Shown: positions 24,093 to 33,288 of the stretch, piece by piece
Numbering within the stretch: position 1 is the first letter of the stretch
How the letters are laid out: every line of letters starts with the position of its first letter
Source of the DNA: CAVPNY01 sp963706905
Lineage (GTDB): Bacteria; Chloroflexota; Anaerolineae; Anaerolineales; UBA4823
Direction: 5' to 3'
Assembly (NCBI GenBank): GCA_963706905.1
Contig: CAVPNY010000012.1
Coordinates: 1-64,000, forward strand
Length of the DNA stretch: 64,000 nt
Notes under the pieces: generated by a model
Told to the model about the DNA's origin: nothing
Seen by the model: the letters and a program-made list of their open reading frames with translations, nothing else
Database searches by the model: none
Translations under genes and position numbers: made by a program

Positions 24093-24590
24093 ATGCAACG
24101 CATCCTTCAGCTGATCTACCTGATGCTGCCGGTCTATGCCGCCAACATGGCGCCGCCCTTCGTGCGCTACTGGCCCGGCCGCGTCCGGCCGATCAGCGAA
24201 CGCTGGCTCGGCAGCCACAAGACCTGGCTGGGTTATGCGTTCGCGATCGTCGCCGCGACCGCCGTCACGCTGCTGCAATGGCGGCTCGACTGGTCGGGCG
24301 GACTGGTCGACTACGCGCAATGGGCAGGGCTTGGGCTGGCCTGCGGCCTGGGGGCGATGCTGGGCGACAGCGCGAAGAGCCTGGTCAAGCGCCGGCTTGG
24401 CATCGCGCCCGGTCAGCGCTGGGTGCCGGCCGACCAGCTCGACTTCGTAGTCGGTGGCCTGGTCGCACTGGCCCAATGGGTCGAGCTGAGCAGGCTCGAC
24501 GTCGTGCTCGTGCTGGGTCTGAGCTTCATCGGAACCGTGGTCGTCAATCGACTGGCGTACGTGGTCGGGGTCAAGGATGTGCCCTGGTGA
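24093..24590 (+). CDS. CDP-archaeol synthase-like (CarS/DUF46) membrane protein
   Basis: The 165-residue protein has about four or five membrane helices and the CarS-type signatures NMAPPFVRYWPGRVRPI, GLACGLGAMLGDSAKSLVKRR (the conserved GDSAKS substrate loop) and the DQLDFVVGGL segment. In archaea CarS attaches CMP to archaetidic acid; in bacteria the homologues may act on phosphatidate-like lipids or be paralogous to CdsA. The ATG at 24093 is chosen because the family begins close to the first helix. It lies 81 bases after the helix-hairpin-helix gene. Confidence 0.8.
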   Translation: MQRILQLIYLMLPVYAANMAPPFVRYWPGRVRPISERWLGSHKTWLGYAFAIVAATAVTLLQWRLDWSGGLVDYAQWAGLGLACGLGAMLGDSAKSLVKRRLGIAPGQRWVPADQLDFVVGGLVALAQWVELSRLDVVLVLGLSFIGTVVVNRLAYVVGVKDVPW

Positions 24591-24794
24591 ACGACTGGTT
24601 GCGCCAGACGACTTGGGGCTGCTCGCGGGCTGAGCGGTGGATATCGCCATTGAGCGTCGACAATCGTCGGCGCTGCCCTACCGCTACGATGCGGTCTTGC
24701 AGCTTGTAATGGCTGGGTAATGCCCCTGACCGGTCGTGCAGCGAAGCGAGCGCAGCGGGAAACGGCCCGAGGGCCATTGGAAGGGGAGGTGGGC

Positions 24795-26552
24795 GTGGCA
24801 GAGACGACAGGCTCGTCTCGCGACAAGAACGGGAAGGCAGCGGCAAGTGCCGGCCAGCCCGTTGCGGCTGCGGTGGCCGCGGCTTCGCAGCCCGCGCGTT
24901 TTCCCATCGTCGGGCTTGGCGCCTCCGCCGGCGGGCTGGAGGCCTTCGAACGGTTCTTCCGGGCGATGCCGGCCGACAGCGGCATGGGCTTCTTGCTGGT
25001 GCAGCACCTCGACCCCAGCCATGCCAGCATCCTGACCGAGATCCTGCAGCGCAGCACGGCCATGCCGGTGGTCGAGGCGCAGGACCAGATGGCGGTCGCG
25101 CCCAACCGCGTCCATGTCATTCCCCCGAACCGGGACATGGCCATCTTCCACGGCACGCTGCGCCTGAGCGTGCCGACCGTGCCGCGCGGCCAGCGCATGC
25201 CGATCGACGCGTTCCTGCGCTCGCTGGCCGAGGACCAGGGCGAAAACGCCGTCGGCGTCATCCTGTCAGGCACGGGCACCGACGGCACGTTGGGGCTGCG
25301 TGCCGTCTTTGGCGCCGGTGGACTGTGCCTGGTGCAGGAGCCGGCGAGCGCCAAGTTCGGCGGCATGCCCGAAAGCGCGATCAAGGCCGGCTACGGGACC
25401 CGGGTGCTGACCCCCGAGCAGATGCCGCAGGCGCTGCGCGACGGTACCCGGCCGCTGCCGATCCGCCAGGCCGAGTCTGTGCCTTCGCCGGCGGCGGGCG
25501 GGCTGGGCAGGATCCTGATGCTGCTGCGCTCGGCCACCGGGCACGACTTCTCGCAATACAAGAGGAGCACGCTGGCGCGCCGCGTCGAGCGCCGCATGTC
25601 GCAGCACGGCATCGAAGACGCCGAGGTTTATGCACGCTTCCTGAAGGAGCGCCCGGCCGAGGTGCAGCTGCTCTTCAGGGAGTTGCTGATCAATGTCACC
25701 AGCTTCTTCCGCGACCCGCAGGCCTTCGTGGCACTGAAGACCGAGGTGCTGGCGGCGCTGTTGGCAGGCAAGCCCGAGAACTATGTGCTGCGCGCCTGGG
25801 TGGCGGGGTGCGCCACGGGCGAGGAGGCCTATTCGATCGCCATGCTGCTGCGCGAGCTGATGGACGAGGCTGCCCACAACTTCAAGGTGCAGCTGTACAG
25901 CACCGACCTCGACGACGATGCGATCGCCACGGCACGCGCCGGCCTGTATCCGCCCAACATCGCGCAAGACGTGACGCCCGAGCGGCTGCGACGCTTCTTC
26001 ACCAAGGAGGACATCGGCTACCGCGTCAACAAGGAAATCCGCGAGATGGTCGTGTTCGCGGTGCAAAGCGTGATCAAGGACCCGCCGTTCACGCGGCTGG
26101 ACCTGCTGGCCTGTCGCAACCTGCTGATCTACCTCGAGCCCGAACTGCAGAACCGCCTGATCCCGGCCTTCCACTACGCGCTCAAGCCCGGCGGCGCGCT
26201 GTTCCTTTCGCCGTCGGAGAGTATCGGCGGGCATAGCGAGCTGTTCGAGCCGATCGACCGCAAGTGGAAGCTGTACCGCGCCAAGCCCAGCGCCGCGTCG
26301 ATCCGCACGGTGCTGGGCAGCGGGCTGTCCTGGGCGGCCGGCAGCGGGCCGACGGCGACGAGCCCGCCCTCGCGTCTTGCCGAGCCGCACTACGCCGAAC
26401 TCGCCAAGCGCACGCTGCTGCAGTGCTTTGCGCCCGCCGCGGTGGTGACCGATATGCAGGGCAACATCCTCTACGTGCACGGCGAGACCGGCAAGTTCCT
26501 GCGCCCGGCGCCCGATCAGCGCCAGGGAGTTGCGCGACCCTCACTTCGTTGA
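24795..26552 (+). pseudogene. CheB-CheR fusion gene, 3' part lost at a junction near 26515
   Basis: The frame encodes a CheB methylesterase domain without a receiver (IVGLGASAGGLEAFERFF, catalytic-Ser SAGG, then HVIPPNRDMAI and ILSGTGTDGTLG) followed by a CheR methyltransferase (INVTSFFRDPQAF, WVAGCATGEEAYSIAM, FTRLDLLACRNLLIYL) and the start of a PAS region (AAVVTDMQGNILYVHGETG). Homology stops at RPAPDQ (about 26519); the frame then continues only 11 codons in unrelated sequence. Family members normally continue into PAS, kinase or GGDEF-EAL modules. A GTG at 24795 with GGGGAGG just upstream is the likely start; an ATG lies at 24720. The enzyme domains look complete, so partial function is possible. 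Confidence 0.82.
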
Positions 26553-26973
26553 GCACGTCCTGGACGTGCTGCGTCGCAGCGGCGCCGAGGCGAGCCGGCT
26601 CAGGCTCGAGCTGACCGAAAGCATGATGCTGGACGACGTCGAGGACAGCATCGCCAAGATGAAGCTGCTGAGGGCGCATGGCGTTGCCTTCGCGCTCGAC
26701 GACTTCGGCACCGGGTATGCGTCGTTGTCCTACCTGAAACGCCTGCCGATCCAGCAGTTGAAGGTCGACCAATCGTTCGTGCGCGAGGTGCTGACCGATC
26801 CACACGACGCAGCGATAGCCCGCACCATCCTGGCCCTGGGCCAGAGCCTGGGGTTGACGGTCGTGGCCGAGGGCGTCGAAACCGAGGCACAACGCCAGGC
26901 CCTCGCCAACCTGGGCTACCAGGCCTTCCAGGGGCACCTGTTCGGCCGGCCGGCACCGATGCTGACCCCATAG
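26515..26973 (+). pseudogene. EAL (c-di-GMP phosphodiesterase) domain, C-terminal fragment
   Basis: From ISARELRDPHFVEHVLDVL onward the sequence is the second half of an EAL domain: RLELTESMMLDD, FALDDFGTGYASLSYLKRL, LKVDQSFVREV, VVAEGVETEAQ and GYQAFQGHLFGRP. The EAL signature itself and the first half of the domain are missing, and no start codon precedes it. It is in a different reading frame from the CheB-CheR sequence immediately upstream. It is either the end of the same long CheB-CheR-PAS-GGDEF-EAL gene after an out-of-frame deletion, or the tail of a neighbouring gene. Confidence 0.82.
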
Positions 26974-27042
26974 CCATCGTGCACGCAGAGGTTCAGGCTC
27001 GCTGGGCGTGGCGCGGCCCAGCGGTGGTGCCGGCGCGACCGA

Positions 27043-27264
27043 TCAGGTCTTCTCGGCCGGTGCGCCGTTCGCGGCCGGAAATGCGTCGCCGTGCAACAAG
27101 TCCCACTGCGATGGCGTGATTTCCAGTTCGGCAACGTCCGGCTTGCGCGGCTCGATGCTGCGGCGGCGCTCCCAACTGCCCGGCGGCGCGCTCTCGTGCC
27201 GGCGCCGATCGTGGCCCGAGCGCCGCTCGGCGGGTCGCTTCTGAGTCTTGCCCGGCGTGTTCAC
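27043..27264 (-). CDS. Small basic hypothetical protein
   Basis: The 73-residue product has an Arg-rich first half with repeated (E)RRS/DRRR motifs, for example ERRSGHDRRRHES and WERRRSIEPRKP, and an acidic second half, VAELEITPSQWDLLHGD. Short proteins of this ERR...PE(V/I)xE...xxQW layout recur in Burkholderiales without assigned function. The GTG at 27264 is one possible start; an ATG at 27324 would add 20 residues. No clear ribosome-binding site helps to decide. The gene points away from the EAL fragment. Confidence 0.55.
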   Translation of the reverse strand: MNTPGKTQKRPAERRSGHDRRRHESAPPGSWERRRSIEPRKPDVAELEITPSQWDLLHGDAFPAANGAPAEKT

Positions 27265-27373
27265 GCTGTGGATTGTGCGCGTGCGCCGTGTTTCTCGGCG
27301 GCCATTGCGTGGCGAGCGGCCCATGCCACAGCCCGCGCCGTGAACAACTTGGCTGCGCCCGGTATGGCCGGGC

Positions 27374-27688
27374 TCAGCGGCTGCGCTGGCTCGCGCCCGC
27401 GGCGTGGCGCGACGCTGCGCCGAAGCGGCGCTCCAGCTCGTCGCGCAGTGGGGCAGGCAGTTTCGACAGCATCCAGTGCACCGCCAGCGGCACCAGCACC
27501 AGATCGTCGACGACGCCGATCACCGGCAGTGCGTCCGGAATCAGGTCCAGCGGCGACAGCAGGTACAGCACCAGCAGCGCGCTGGCGGGCTTCAGCCAGC
27601 CCGGCGCGGCCGGATGGCGCAGGGCATACCACAGCCGGCGCGCGTCGCCGCGCACCAGCACCCACAACACGGTCAATCGTTTCCACAT
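27374..27688 (-). CDS. YkvA-family (DUF1232) small membrane protein
   Basis: The 104-residue protein contains the DUF1232 core, with one hydrophobic helix ALLVLYLLSPLDLIPD and the following GVVDDLVLVPLA segment; the SPLDLIPD and DD positions are the family's conserved features. It is a predicted inner-membrane protein of unknown role. The ATG at 27688 gives a normal family length. It lies 85 bases beyond the anion transporter stop on the same strand. Confidence 0.85.
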   Translation of the reverse strand: MWKRLTVLWVLVRGDARRLWYALRHPAAPGWLKPASALLVLYLLSPLDLIPDALPVIGVVDDLVLVPLAVHWMLSKLPAPLRDELERRFGAASRHAAGASQRSR

Positions 27689-27773
27689 GGCGCGCAAATG
27701 GGGTCGAAATGCGCATGTGCAAGGCCTTCGCGCAGCGTCGGCGTGCGTGGCCGGGCACTGCGCGTACGCTGGC

Positions 27774-29231
27774 TCACCAGTATCCCAGCAGTTTCCACCA
27801 GGTTCCGCCCACGACCAGCCAGACACCGATCAGCACCAGGCTCATCACGAACCCCGCCGCCCACCATTCGCCCAGCGTCGTGTAGCCCGAGCCGAAGATC
27901 ACCGGCGAGGTGCCGGTGGCGTAGTGGGTCAAGGTCATCATGATGTTGGAGGCGGCGGCCATCAGCAAGGCAAAAGGCAGCGCGGGCGCACCGAGCGCGA
28001 TGCCGGCGCCATAGAAGGCCGCAAACATGGCCGTGATGTGGGCCGTGGTGCTGGCGAACAGGTAGTGCGCGTACAGGTAGGCCAGCAGCAGCAGTGCGGC
28101 GGCACCCGGCCAGCCCAGGCCGAGGCTGCCGATGCCGCGCTCGATCGACGCCGAGAACCAGGCGATCAGGCCCAGCTTGTTCAGGAACGTGGCCATCATC
28201 ACCAGCGCCGAGAACCAGACGATGGTGTCCCAGGCATTCTTCTCCTTGAGCACGTCCTCCCAGTCGAGCACGCCGGTCAGCAACAGCACGCCCAGGCCGA
28301 TGAAGGCCGTGGTCGTCGAGTCCACTTCCCAGGCGCGGCCGAAGATCATCGCCGGCACACCGGCCCACAGCAGCAGCAGCATGACGAAGACGCCGAGCAT
28401 GATCTTCTCGCCGCGCTGCAGCGGGCCGCGCTCGGCGAGCTTCTGCCGGGCAAAGTGTGCGGCATCGGGCGTGCTCTTGATCTGCGGCGGGTACAGCCAG
28501 TACAGCACCAGTGGCATCAGCAGGATCGCCGCCAGGCCCGGCAGCAGCATCGCCAGCGCCCACATGCCCCAGCTGATCGAGATCTTCGCTCCGGTCGCCT
28601 CGGCCACCAGCTTGACGATCAGCGGGTTGGGCGCCGTGGCCGTGACGAACATCGCCGAGGTGATCGGGTTGGCGTGGTAGTTCACCAGCGCCAGGTACTT
28701 GCCGATGCGGCCCTGCGTGCCCTCCCTGGGGTCGGAGTCGAAGCTGGCCGCGATCGCCCGCATGATCGGGTGCATGATCGCGCCGCCGCGCGCGGTGTTG
28801 CTGGGCGTGACCGGTGCGATCGTCAGTTCCGACAGCGCCAGTGCATAGCCGATGCCGATCGTGCGCTTGCCGAAGACTGCGACGAAGCCGTAGCCGATGC
28901 GCGCCCCCAGCCCCGTCTTGATCAGGGCACGCGAGATCATGATCGCCACGCCGATGAGCCAGATCAGCGGGTTGGCGAAGCTGCTCAGCGCGTCGGTGAT
29001 CGCCACGGCCGGCTTGTCGCTGGTGACGCCGGTGAGCGCCACCAGCGCAATGGCCAGCATCGACAGCGCGCCGATCGGCATGGCCTTGCCGATGATCGCC
29101 GCGATGGTCGCGACAAACAGCGCCAGCAGGTGCCAGGCATTCGGCGCCACACCCTCGGGGACCGGTATCGCGAACCAGATGAACAGGCCGATGACGCAGG
29201 CGACGCCCGCCGGCACAGGCTTGAAACCCAT
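27774..29231 (-). CDS. DASS-family anion (di/tricarboxylate) transporter
   Basis: The 485-residue protein is hydrophobic throughout, with about 12 membrane segments. It carries the DASS features: ITDALSSFANPLIWLIG early, SELTIAPVTPSNTARGGAI (an SNT substrate and cation motif), SAMFVTATAPNPL, and in the second half FASTTAHITAM and ASNIMMTLTHYATG. This is the bacterial 2-oxoglutarate/malate or tartrate/succinate translocator subgroup. It acts in the inner membrane for uptake or exchange of dicarboxylates. The ATG at 29231 follows an AGGAGG ribosome-binding site. No dicarboxylate-sensing two-component genes are adjacent. Confidence 0.92.
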   Translation of the reverse strand: MGFKPVPAGVACVIGLFIWFAIPVPEGVAPNAWHLLALFVATIAAIIGKAMPIGALSMLAIALVALTGVTSDKPAVAITDALSSFANPLIWLIGVAIMISRALIKTGLGARIGYGFVAVFGKRTIGIGYALALSELTIAPVTPSNTARGGAIMHPIMRAIAASFDSDPREGTQGRIGKYLALVNYHANPITSAMFVTATAPNPLIVKLVAEATGAKISISWGMWALAMLLPGLAAILLMPLVLYWLYPPQIKSTPDAAHFARQKLAERGPLQRGEKIMLGVFVMLLLLWAGVPAMIFGRAWEVDSTTTAFIGLGVLLLTGVLDWEDVLKEKNAWDTIVWFSALVMMATFLNKLGLIAWFSASIERGIGSLGLGWPGAAALLLLAYLYAHYLFASTTAHITAMFAAFYGAGIALGAPALPFALLMAAASNIMMTLTHYATGTSPVIFGSGYTTLGEWWAAGFVMSLVLIGVWLVVGGTWWKLLGYW

Positions 29232-29380
29232 GAAATCCTCCTCCTCCGATGACGACGGCCCTGCTGCCGGGCCTGCCCGTCGTGCTCCCGAGCTCCATCG
29301 TATCGGCCGCTGGCCGCCGCGCCGGTCGCGCAACGCGGGTCGATGGTAGTCTTGCGTCACTGTCCGGAACACGGCTGTGG

Positions 29381-29836
29381 ATGAGCTTCATGACGACACT
29401 CAAGCGGATTGAACCGCTCAGCGCGTTCGTGGCGCTGTGGGCGGTGACGCTGCTGCTTGCGCCACACCGGCTTGCCGCTGCGGCCGGCGTGACTGTCGGG
29501 GTGGGGGCCGCCTATGCCGCGCCCGCAAGGCCGGGCTACCCGCCCCGCTACCTGGCACCGTACCCAGCCTACTACTATGCGGGTGCTTGCCTGCGTTTCG
29601 GCGGATGCGCCGGCACATGGGGCTGGGACGACCGCTACGCGCCCAGGCGTCCGGTCGCCCCGGACGATCCCGCGCCGCTGGAGCAGGACATCTGGGGGAC
29701 CGCGGGCAGCCCCTGGGGCTATGTCCGGCGCATGCCGCCGCCGACGCCGGAAGCCCACATTCAGCCCCGCTACAAGGACGCCAGCACCATCCGGCCGGAG
29801 TACGACGAACGCACCAGCGGCGCCGCGCCGCGTTGA
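29381..29836 (+). CDS. Exported Pro/Tyr-rich hypothetical protein
   Basis: The 151-residue product has an N-terminal signal-like helix (FVALWAVTLLLAPHRLAAA) followed by a Pro/Tyr-rich region (ARPGYPPRYLAPYPAYYYA), two cysteines in GACLRFGGCAGTW and a charged C-terminal half. It is probably periplasmic or outer-membrane associated. I do not know the family. Two in-frame ATGs, 29381 and 29390, are equally possible. It diverges from the anion transporter and lies upstream of the copper-efflux cluster. Confidence 0.65.
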   Translation: MSFMTTLKRIEPLSAFVALWAVTLLLAPHRLAAAAGVTVGVGAAYAAPARPGYPPRYLAPYPAYYYAGACLRFGGCAGTWGWDDRYAPRRPVAPDDPAPLEQDIWGTAGSPWGYVRRMPPPTPEAHIQPRYKDASTIRPEYDERTSGAAPR

Positions 29837-29997
29837 TCGTGCCATCCCGCCGCCGCGCCGCGAACGATGCCGGGCGTTCGGCCCCAATCTGCCCGATGCC
29901 GCGCCCAGCTCGAAAGCGCCGGACAACTCCGCCTGCTGGCCGGGGCTTTGTTGCAGGTCAAACTCCGCAGGGTTGCCGGCCCTACACTGCCGGCGTG

Positions 29998-30408
29998 GTG
30001 ATCGATCGGCGTCTGCGCCGCATGTTGTGCGGCTGGCTCGGGGTGGTGCTGCTCTTTGCGCAGCTGGCCACGGCGGCTTACGCATGCCCGCGCAGCGGTG
30101 CCGGTGCGCCGACGACCGTTGCCGCGGCACACATGCCCGGCTGCGACGGCCAGATGCCCACATCGATGGACCCGGTGCAACCGCAGTTGTGCAAGGCCCA
30201 TTGCGAGCAGGGCTCGCAGACGGTGAACGCGGTTTCGGTCGTCGACCTGTCGTCGGCGCCCTTGCTTGTGGCGGTGCTCGACTGGTCGCCACGGTCGCAG
30301 GCCCGGACGTTGCCGGCCATCGGCCGGCGCTACCCGGCTGCGCTGGCAGGCGCGCCACCGCCGGGCTCACCGCCTCTGTATCTCGCGCTGCTCGTCCTTC
30401 GCAACTAG
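29998..30408 (+). CDS. Small Cys/His/Met-rich exported protein preceding the copper-efflux operon
   Basis: The 136-residue protein starts at GTG 29998 (or 29995) with a basic end and a hydrophobic helix (MLCGWLGVVLLFAQLATAA). The following region holds metal-ligand residues: ACPRSG, AAHMPGCDGQMPTSMD and QLCKAHCEQG. Genes of this type often precede cusCBA-like operons in Burkholderiales and may bind Cu(I) or help sense it, but no activity is established as far as I know. It lies 88 bases upstream of the TolC-like gene, which fits one transcript. Confidence 0.72.
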   Translation: MIDRRLRRMLCGWLGVVLLFAQLATAAYACPRSGAGAPTTVAAAHMPGCDGQMPTSMDPVQPQLCKAHCEQGSQTVNAVSVVDLSSAPLLVAVLDWSPRSQARTLPAIGRRYPAALAGAPPPGSPPLYLALLVLRN

Positions 30409-30496
30409 CCCGCCGCTGTGAATCGGACTGCGCCCGATGCCGGGCGCGGCGTTTCGATGTCGCATCTGTGCATGAAGTTGTTGCGAAGGACAAGCC

Positions 30497-31747
30497 GTGG
30501 GACTTTCACATCTGCATTCGCCAGCGGCGATCGCCACCGCTTTGGCGCTGAGCTGCGCGCTCGGCGTGCCCATGACGGCCCACGCCGGGCTGAGCTTCGA
30601 CGAGACGCTGCGACTGGCGCGCGAACAGACACCGGCGCTACAGGCGCAGCAGGACGCGCTGGCCGGTGCGCAAGCCGTGCTGCCGGGCGCGTCCACGCTG
30701 CCCGACCCGAAACTGATCGTCGGCCTGGACAACCTGCCGGTGACGGGTGCCGAGAAGTTCAGCACCAGCGCAGATTTCATGACCATGCAGCGCATCGGTC
30801 TGATGCAGGATGTGCCGAACAGCGCCAAGCGCGAGGCCCGCTCCGCGCTGGCCGAAGCGCGCGTCGAACGCGAGCGATCGATGCTCGTCGTCACCGAACT
30901 GGCGGTGCGGCGCGACGCGGCGCTGGCCTGGCTGGCGGTGTACTACGCCGAGCGGCGCGCTGCGCGGCTGGCCGAGCTGGAGCGCGAGAACAAGCTGCTG
31001 GTCGACACGCTGGACGCGCGCATCGCCTCCGGCAAGGCCATGCCCGCCGAGCGCACGATGGCACGGCTGGAGGCGCTGGCGCTGGCCGATCGGCACGACG
31101 ATGCCCTGCGCGACGTCGAGCGCGCGCGCGCGTCGTTGCGCCGCTGGGTCGGGGCACGCTCCGGTGACAAGCTCGACGGCGATCCGCCTGCCTTCGACGT
31201 GACGGCGAGCCAGCTGCGCGCCGATGTCCACCGCCATGCCGAGATCGCGCCCTACGCGGCGATGCAGGCCATGGCCCAGGCCGAGGTGCGCGAGGCCGAT
31301 GCCGAGCAGCGTGGCGACTGGGGCTGGGAGCTGGTGTACAGCCGCCGTCCGCAGTACAGCGACATGGTGTCGTTCCAGCTCGTCTTCGACCTGCCCTGGG
31401 ACCGCGAGCGGCGCCAGCAGCCGCAGCTGCTGGCCAAGCAGAAGGACGCGGCACGCATCGAGTCCGAGCGCGCCGAGACGATGCGCCGGCATGGCGAGGA
31501 GCTCGAGGCACAGCTGGCCGAGCTCAAGGCGCTGGACGCGCAGCACGCGCGGCTGGAGCGCCACGGCATCGCGCTGAACACCGAGCGCGTGGCGCTGTCA
31601 CTGGCCAGCTACGAGGCCGGCCGCGCCGACCTGGGCGCCGTGCTGATGGCGCGGCGCGAGGCGGTGGAAGCGCGCCTGCGCCTGATCGACCTGGATGCGC
31701 AGCGCGCCGCGCTGCGCGTACGACTCAACACCCTGGTTGCGGAGTGA
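30497..31747 (+). CDS. cusC: Outer-membrane efflux protein, TolC family (CusC/CzcC-like)
   Basis: The 416-residue protein forms the outer-membrane exit duct of a tripartite efflux pump. It has a signal peptide ending at MTAHA, two outer-efflux repeats with long Ala/Glu/Arg-rich coiled helices (ARSALAEARVERERSML, ESERAETMRRHGEELEAQ) and conserved beta-turn segments such as VGLDNLPV and FDLPWD. It starts at GTG 30497 with AAGGA upstream. Its stop overlaps the start of the adaptor gene (GTGA). Metal rather than drug export is inferred from the partners. Confidence 0.88.
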   Translation: MGLSHLHSPAAIATALALSCALGVPMTAHAGLSFDETLRLAREQTPALQAQQDALAGAQAVLPGASTLPDPKLIVGLDNLPVTGAEKFSTSADFMTMQRIGLMQDVPNSAKREARSALAEARVERERSMLVVTELAVRRDAALAWLAVYYAERRAARLAELERENKLLVDTLDARIASGKAMPAERTMARLEALALADRHDDALRDVERARASLRRWVGARSGDKLDGDPPAFDVTASQLRADVHRHAEIAPYAAMQAMAQAEVREADAEQRGDWGWELVYSRRPQYSDMVSFQLVFDLPWDRERRQQPQLLAKQKDAARIESERAETMRRHGEELEAQLAELKALDAQHARLERHGIALNTERVALSLASYEAGRADLGAVLMARREAVEARLRLIDLDAQRAALRVRLNTLVAE

Positions 31748-33288
31748 ACACCATGGCGACGACTCTTCAACGCATGGCATCGGGACTGCTGCTGCTGGGG
31801 CTGGGCGGTCTGGCGGGCTGGACCCTGAGCCAATGGCAGGCGCGGCACGCGCCGGTTGCCGACACCGTGGCCGCGGCCTCGGCTGCGGCCGGCGAACGCA
31901 AGGTGCTCTACTGGTACGACCCGATGGTGCCGACGCAGCGCTTCGACAAGCCCGGCAAGTCGCCCTTCATGGACATGCAGCTGGTGCCGCGCTATGCCGA
32001 CGAAGGCGAAACCGGCTCGGGCCAGAGCGGCACGCTGGCGGTCTCGACACAGGCCCAGCAGGCGCTGGGGCTGCGCCTGGCCAGCGTCGAGCGGCGCAGC
32101 CTGGGCGCGGTGGTCGAGGCCGTGGGCACGGTGACGCTCAACGACCGCGACGTCAGCATCGTGCAGGCGCGCAGTGCCGGCTTCGTTGAACGCGTCTATG
32201 CGCGTGCGCCCGGCGACGTGGTCGCCGCCGGCGCGCCGCTGGTCGACCTGCTCAACCCGGAATGGCTGGGCGCGCAGCAGGAATACCTGGCGGTCAAGGC
32301 CACCGGCGACGCCGCCCTGACGCAGGCCGCGCGCTCGCGACTGGTGCTGCTGGGCATGCCGGAGGCGCTGATCGCACGCGCCGAGCGGTCGGGGCAGGCG
32401 ATTGCGCTGTACACCATCACAGCGCCGTCGGGCGGCGTGATCACCGAGCTGATGGTGCGCCAGGGCATGTCGGTCGCACCGGGCATGACGCTGGCACGCA
32501 TCAACGGCCTGGGCACCGTGTGGCTGGAAGCGGCCCTGCCCGAATCGCTGGCCGCGTCGATTCAGCCCGGGCAGGGGGTCGAGGCACGCTTTCCGGCGCT
32601 GCCCGGCGAAGTGATCAAGGGCAAGGTGGCCGCCGTGCTGCCCGAGGCCAACCGCGACACGCGCACCTTGCGCCTGCGCATCGAACTGCCCAATCCCGGC
32701 CAGCGGCTCAAGGCCGGGATGTTCGCCCAGGTCAGCTTGCGCGGCGCGGCGCGCGAGGCGCTGGTCGTGCCGGCGGAGGCCGTGATCCGCACCGGCAAGC
32801 GCGCATTGGTGTACCTGTCGGAGCAGCCTGGGCGCTACCGCCCGGTGAGCGTGGAGATCGGCGAGCAGGTGGACGACCTGATCGTCGTGCGCAGCGGGCT
32901 GAGCGCCGGGCAGCAGGTGGTGGCCTCGGGCCAGTTCCTGCTGGATTCCGAGGCCAGCCTGCAGGGCGTGATGGCGCGTGGCGCGCCGCTGCCTGCCAGC
33001 GCCGCGGCGGCGGCGCCCGCCGCCGCGGGCGTCTATCGCACCACCGGGGTGATCGTCGAGATCGAGGCGGACAGCCTGACGCTGGACCACGCACCGGTGC
33101 CGGCTCTGAAATGGCCGGCGATGACCATGCCCTTCAAGCTCGGGGACAAGGCGCTGGCGAGCGGCCTGAAGAAGGGTCAGTCGGTGGAGTTCAGCTTCGA
33201 CAAGCAGGGTGAGGACTACCGCATCACCGCCATCGCGCCGATGTCCGGTGCGAGCGCTGCGGGCGCTGGCGCAGGGGTGCGGCGATGA
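31744..33288 (+). CDS. cusB: RND periplasmic adaptor CusB with fused C-terminal CusF-like copper-binding domain
   Basis: The 514-residue adaptor links the inner-membrane pump to the outer-membrane duct. After a membrane anchor it has a heavy-metal-binding domain with YWYDPMVPTQRFDKPG and SPFMDMQLVPRY, then the lipoyl, hairpin and beta-barrel adaptor domains (GFVERVYARAPGDVV, ITAPSGGVITELMVRQG, LPNPGQRLKAGMFAQV). Residues about 435-500 are a CusF-type domain with KWPAMTMPFKL, the Trp and Met ligands typical of Cu(I)/Ag(I) binding. The CusF chaperone, a separate protein in E. coli, is therefore fused here. It starts at GTG 31744 and overlaps cusA by four bases. Confidence 0.9.
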   Translation: MNTMATTLQRMASGLLLLGLGGLAGWTLSQWQARHAPVADTVAAASAAAGERKVLYWYDPMVPTQRFDKPGKSPFMDMQLVPRYADEGETGSGQSGTLAVSTQAQQALGLRLASVERRSLGAVVEAVGTVTLNDRDVSIVQARSAGFVERVYARAPGDVVAAGAPLVDLLNPEWLGAQQEYLAVKATGDAALTQAARSRLVLLGMPEALIARAERSGQAIALYTITAPSGGVITELMVRQGMSVAPGMTLARINGLGTVWLEAALPESLAASIQPGQGVEARFPALPGEVIKGKVAAVLPEANRDTRTLRLRIELPNPGQRLKAGMFAQVSLRGAAREALVVPAEAVIRTGKRALVYLSEQPGRYRPVSVEIGEQVDDLIVVRSGLSAGQQVVASGQFLLDSEASLQGVMARGAPLPASAAAAAPAAAGVYRTTGVIVEIEADSLTLDHAPVPALKWPAMTMPFKLGDKALASGLKKGQSVEFSFDKQGEDYRITAIAPMSGASAAGAGAGVRR

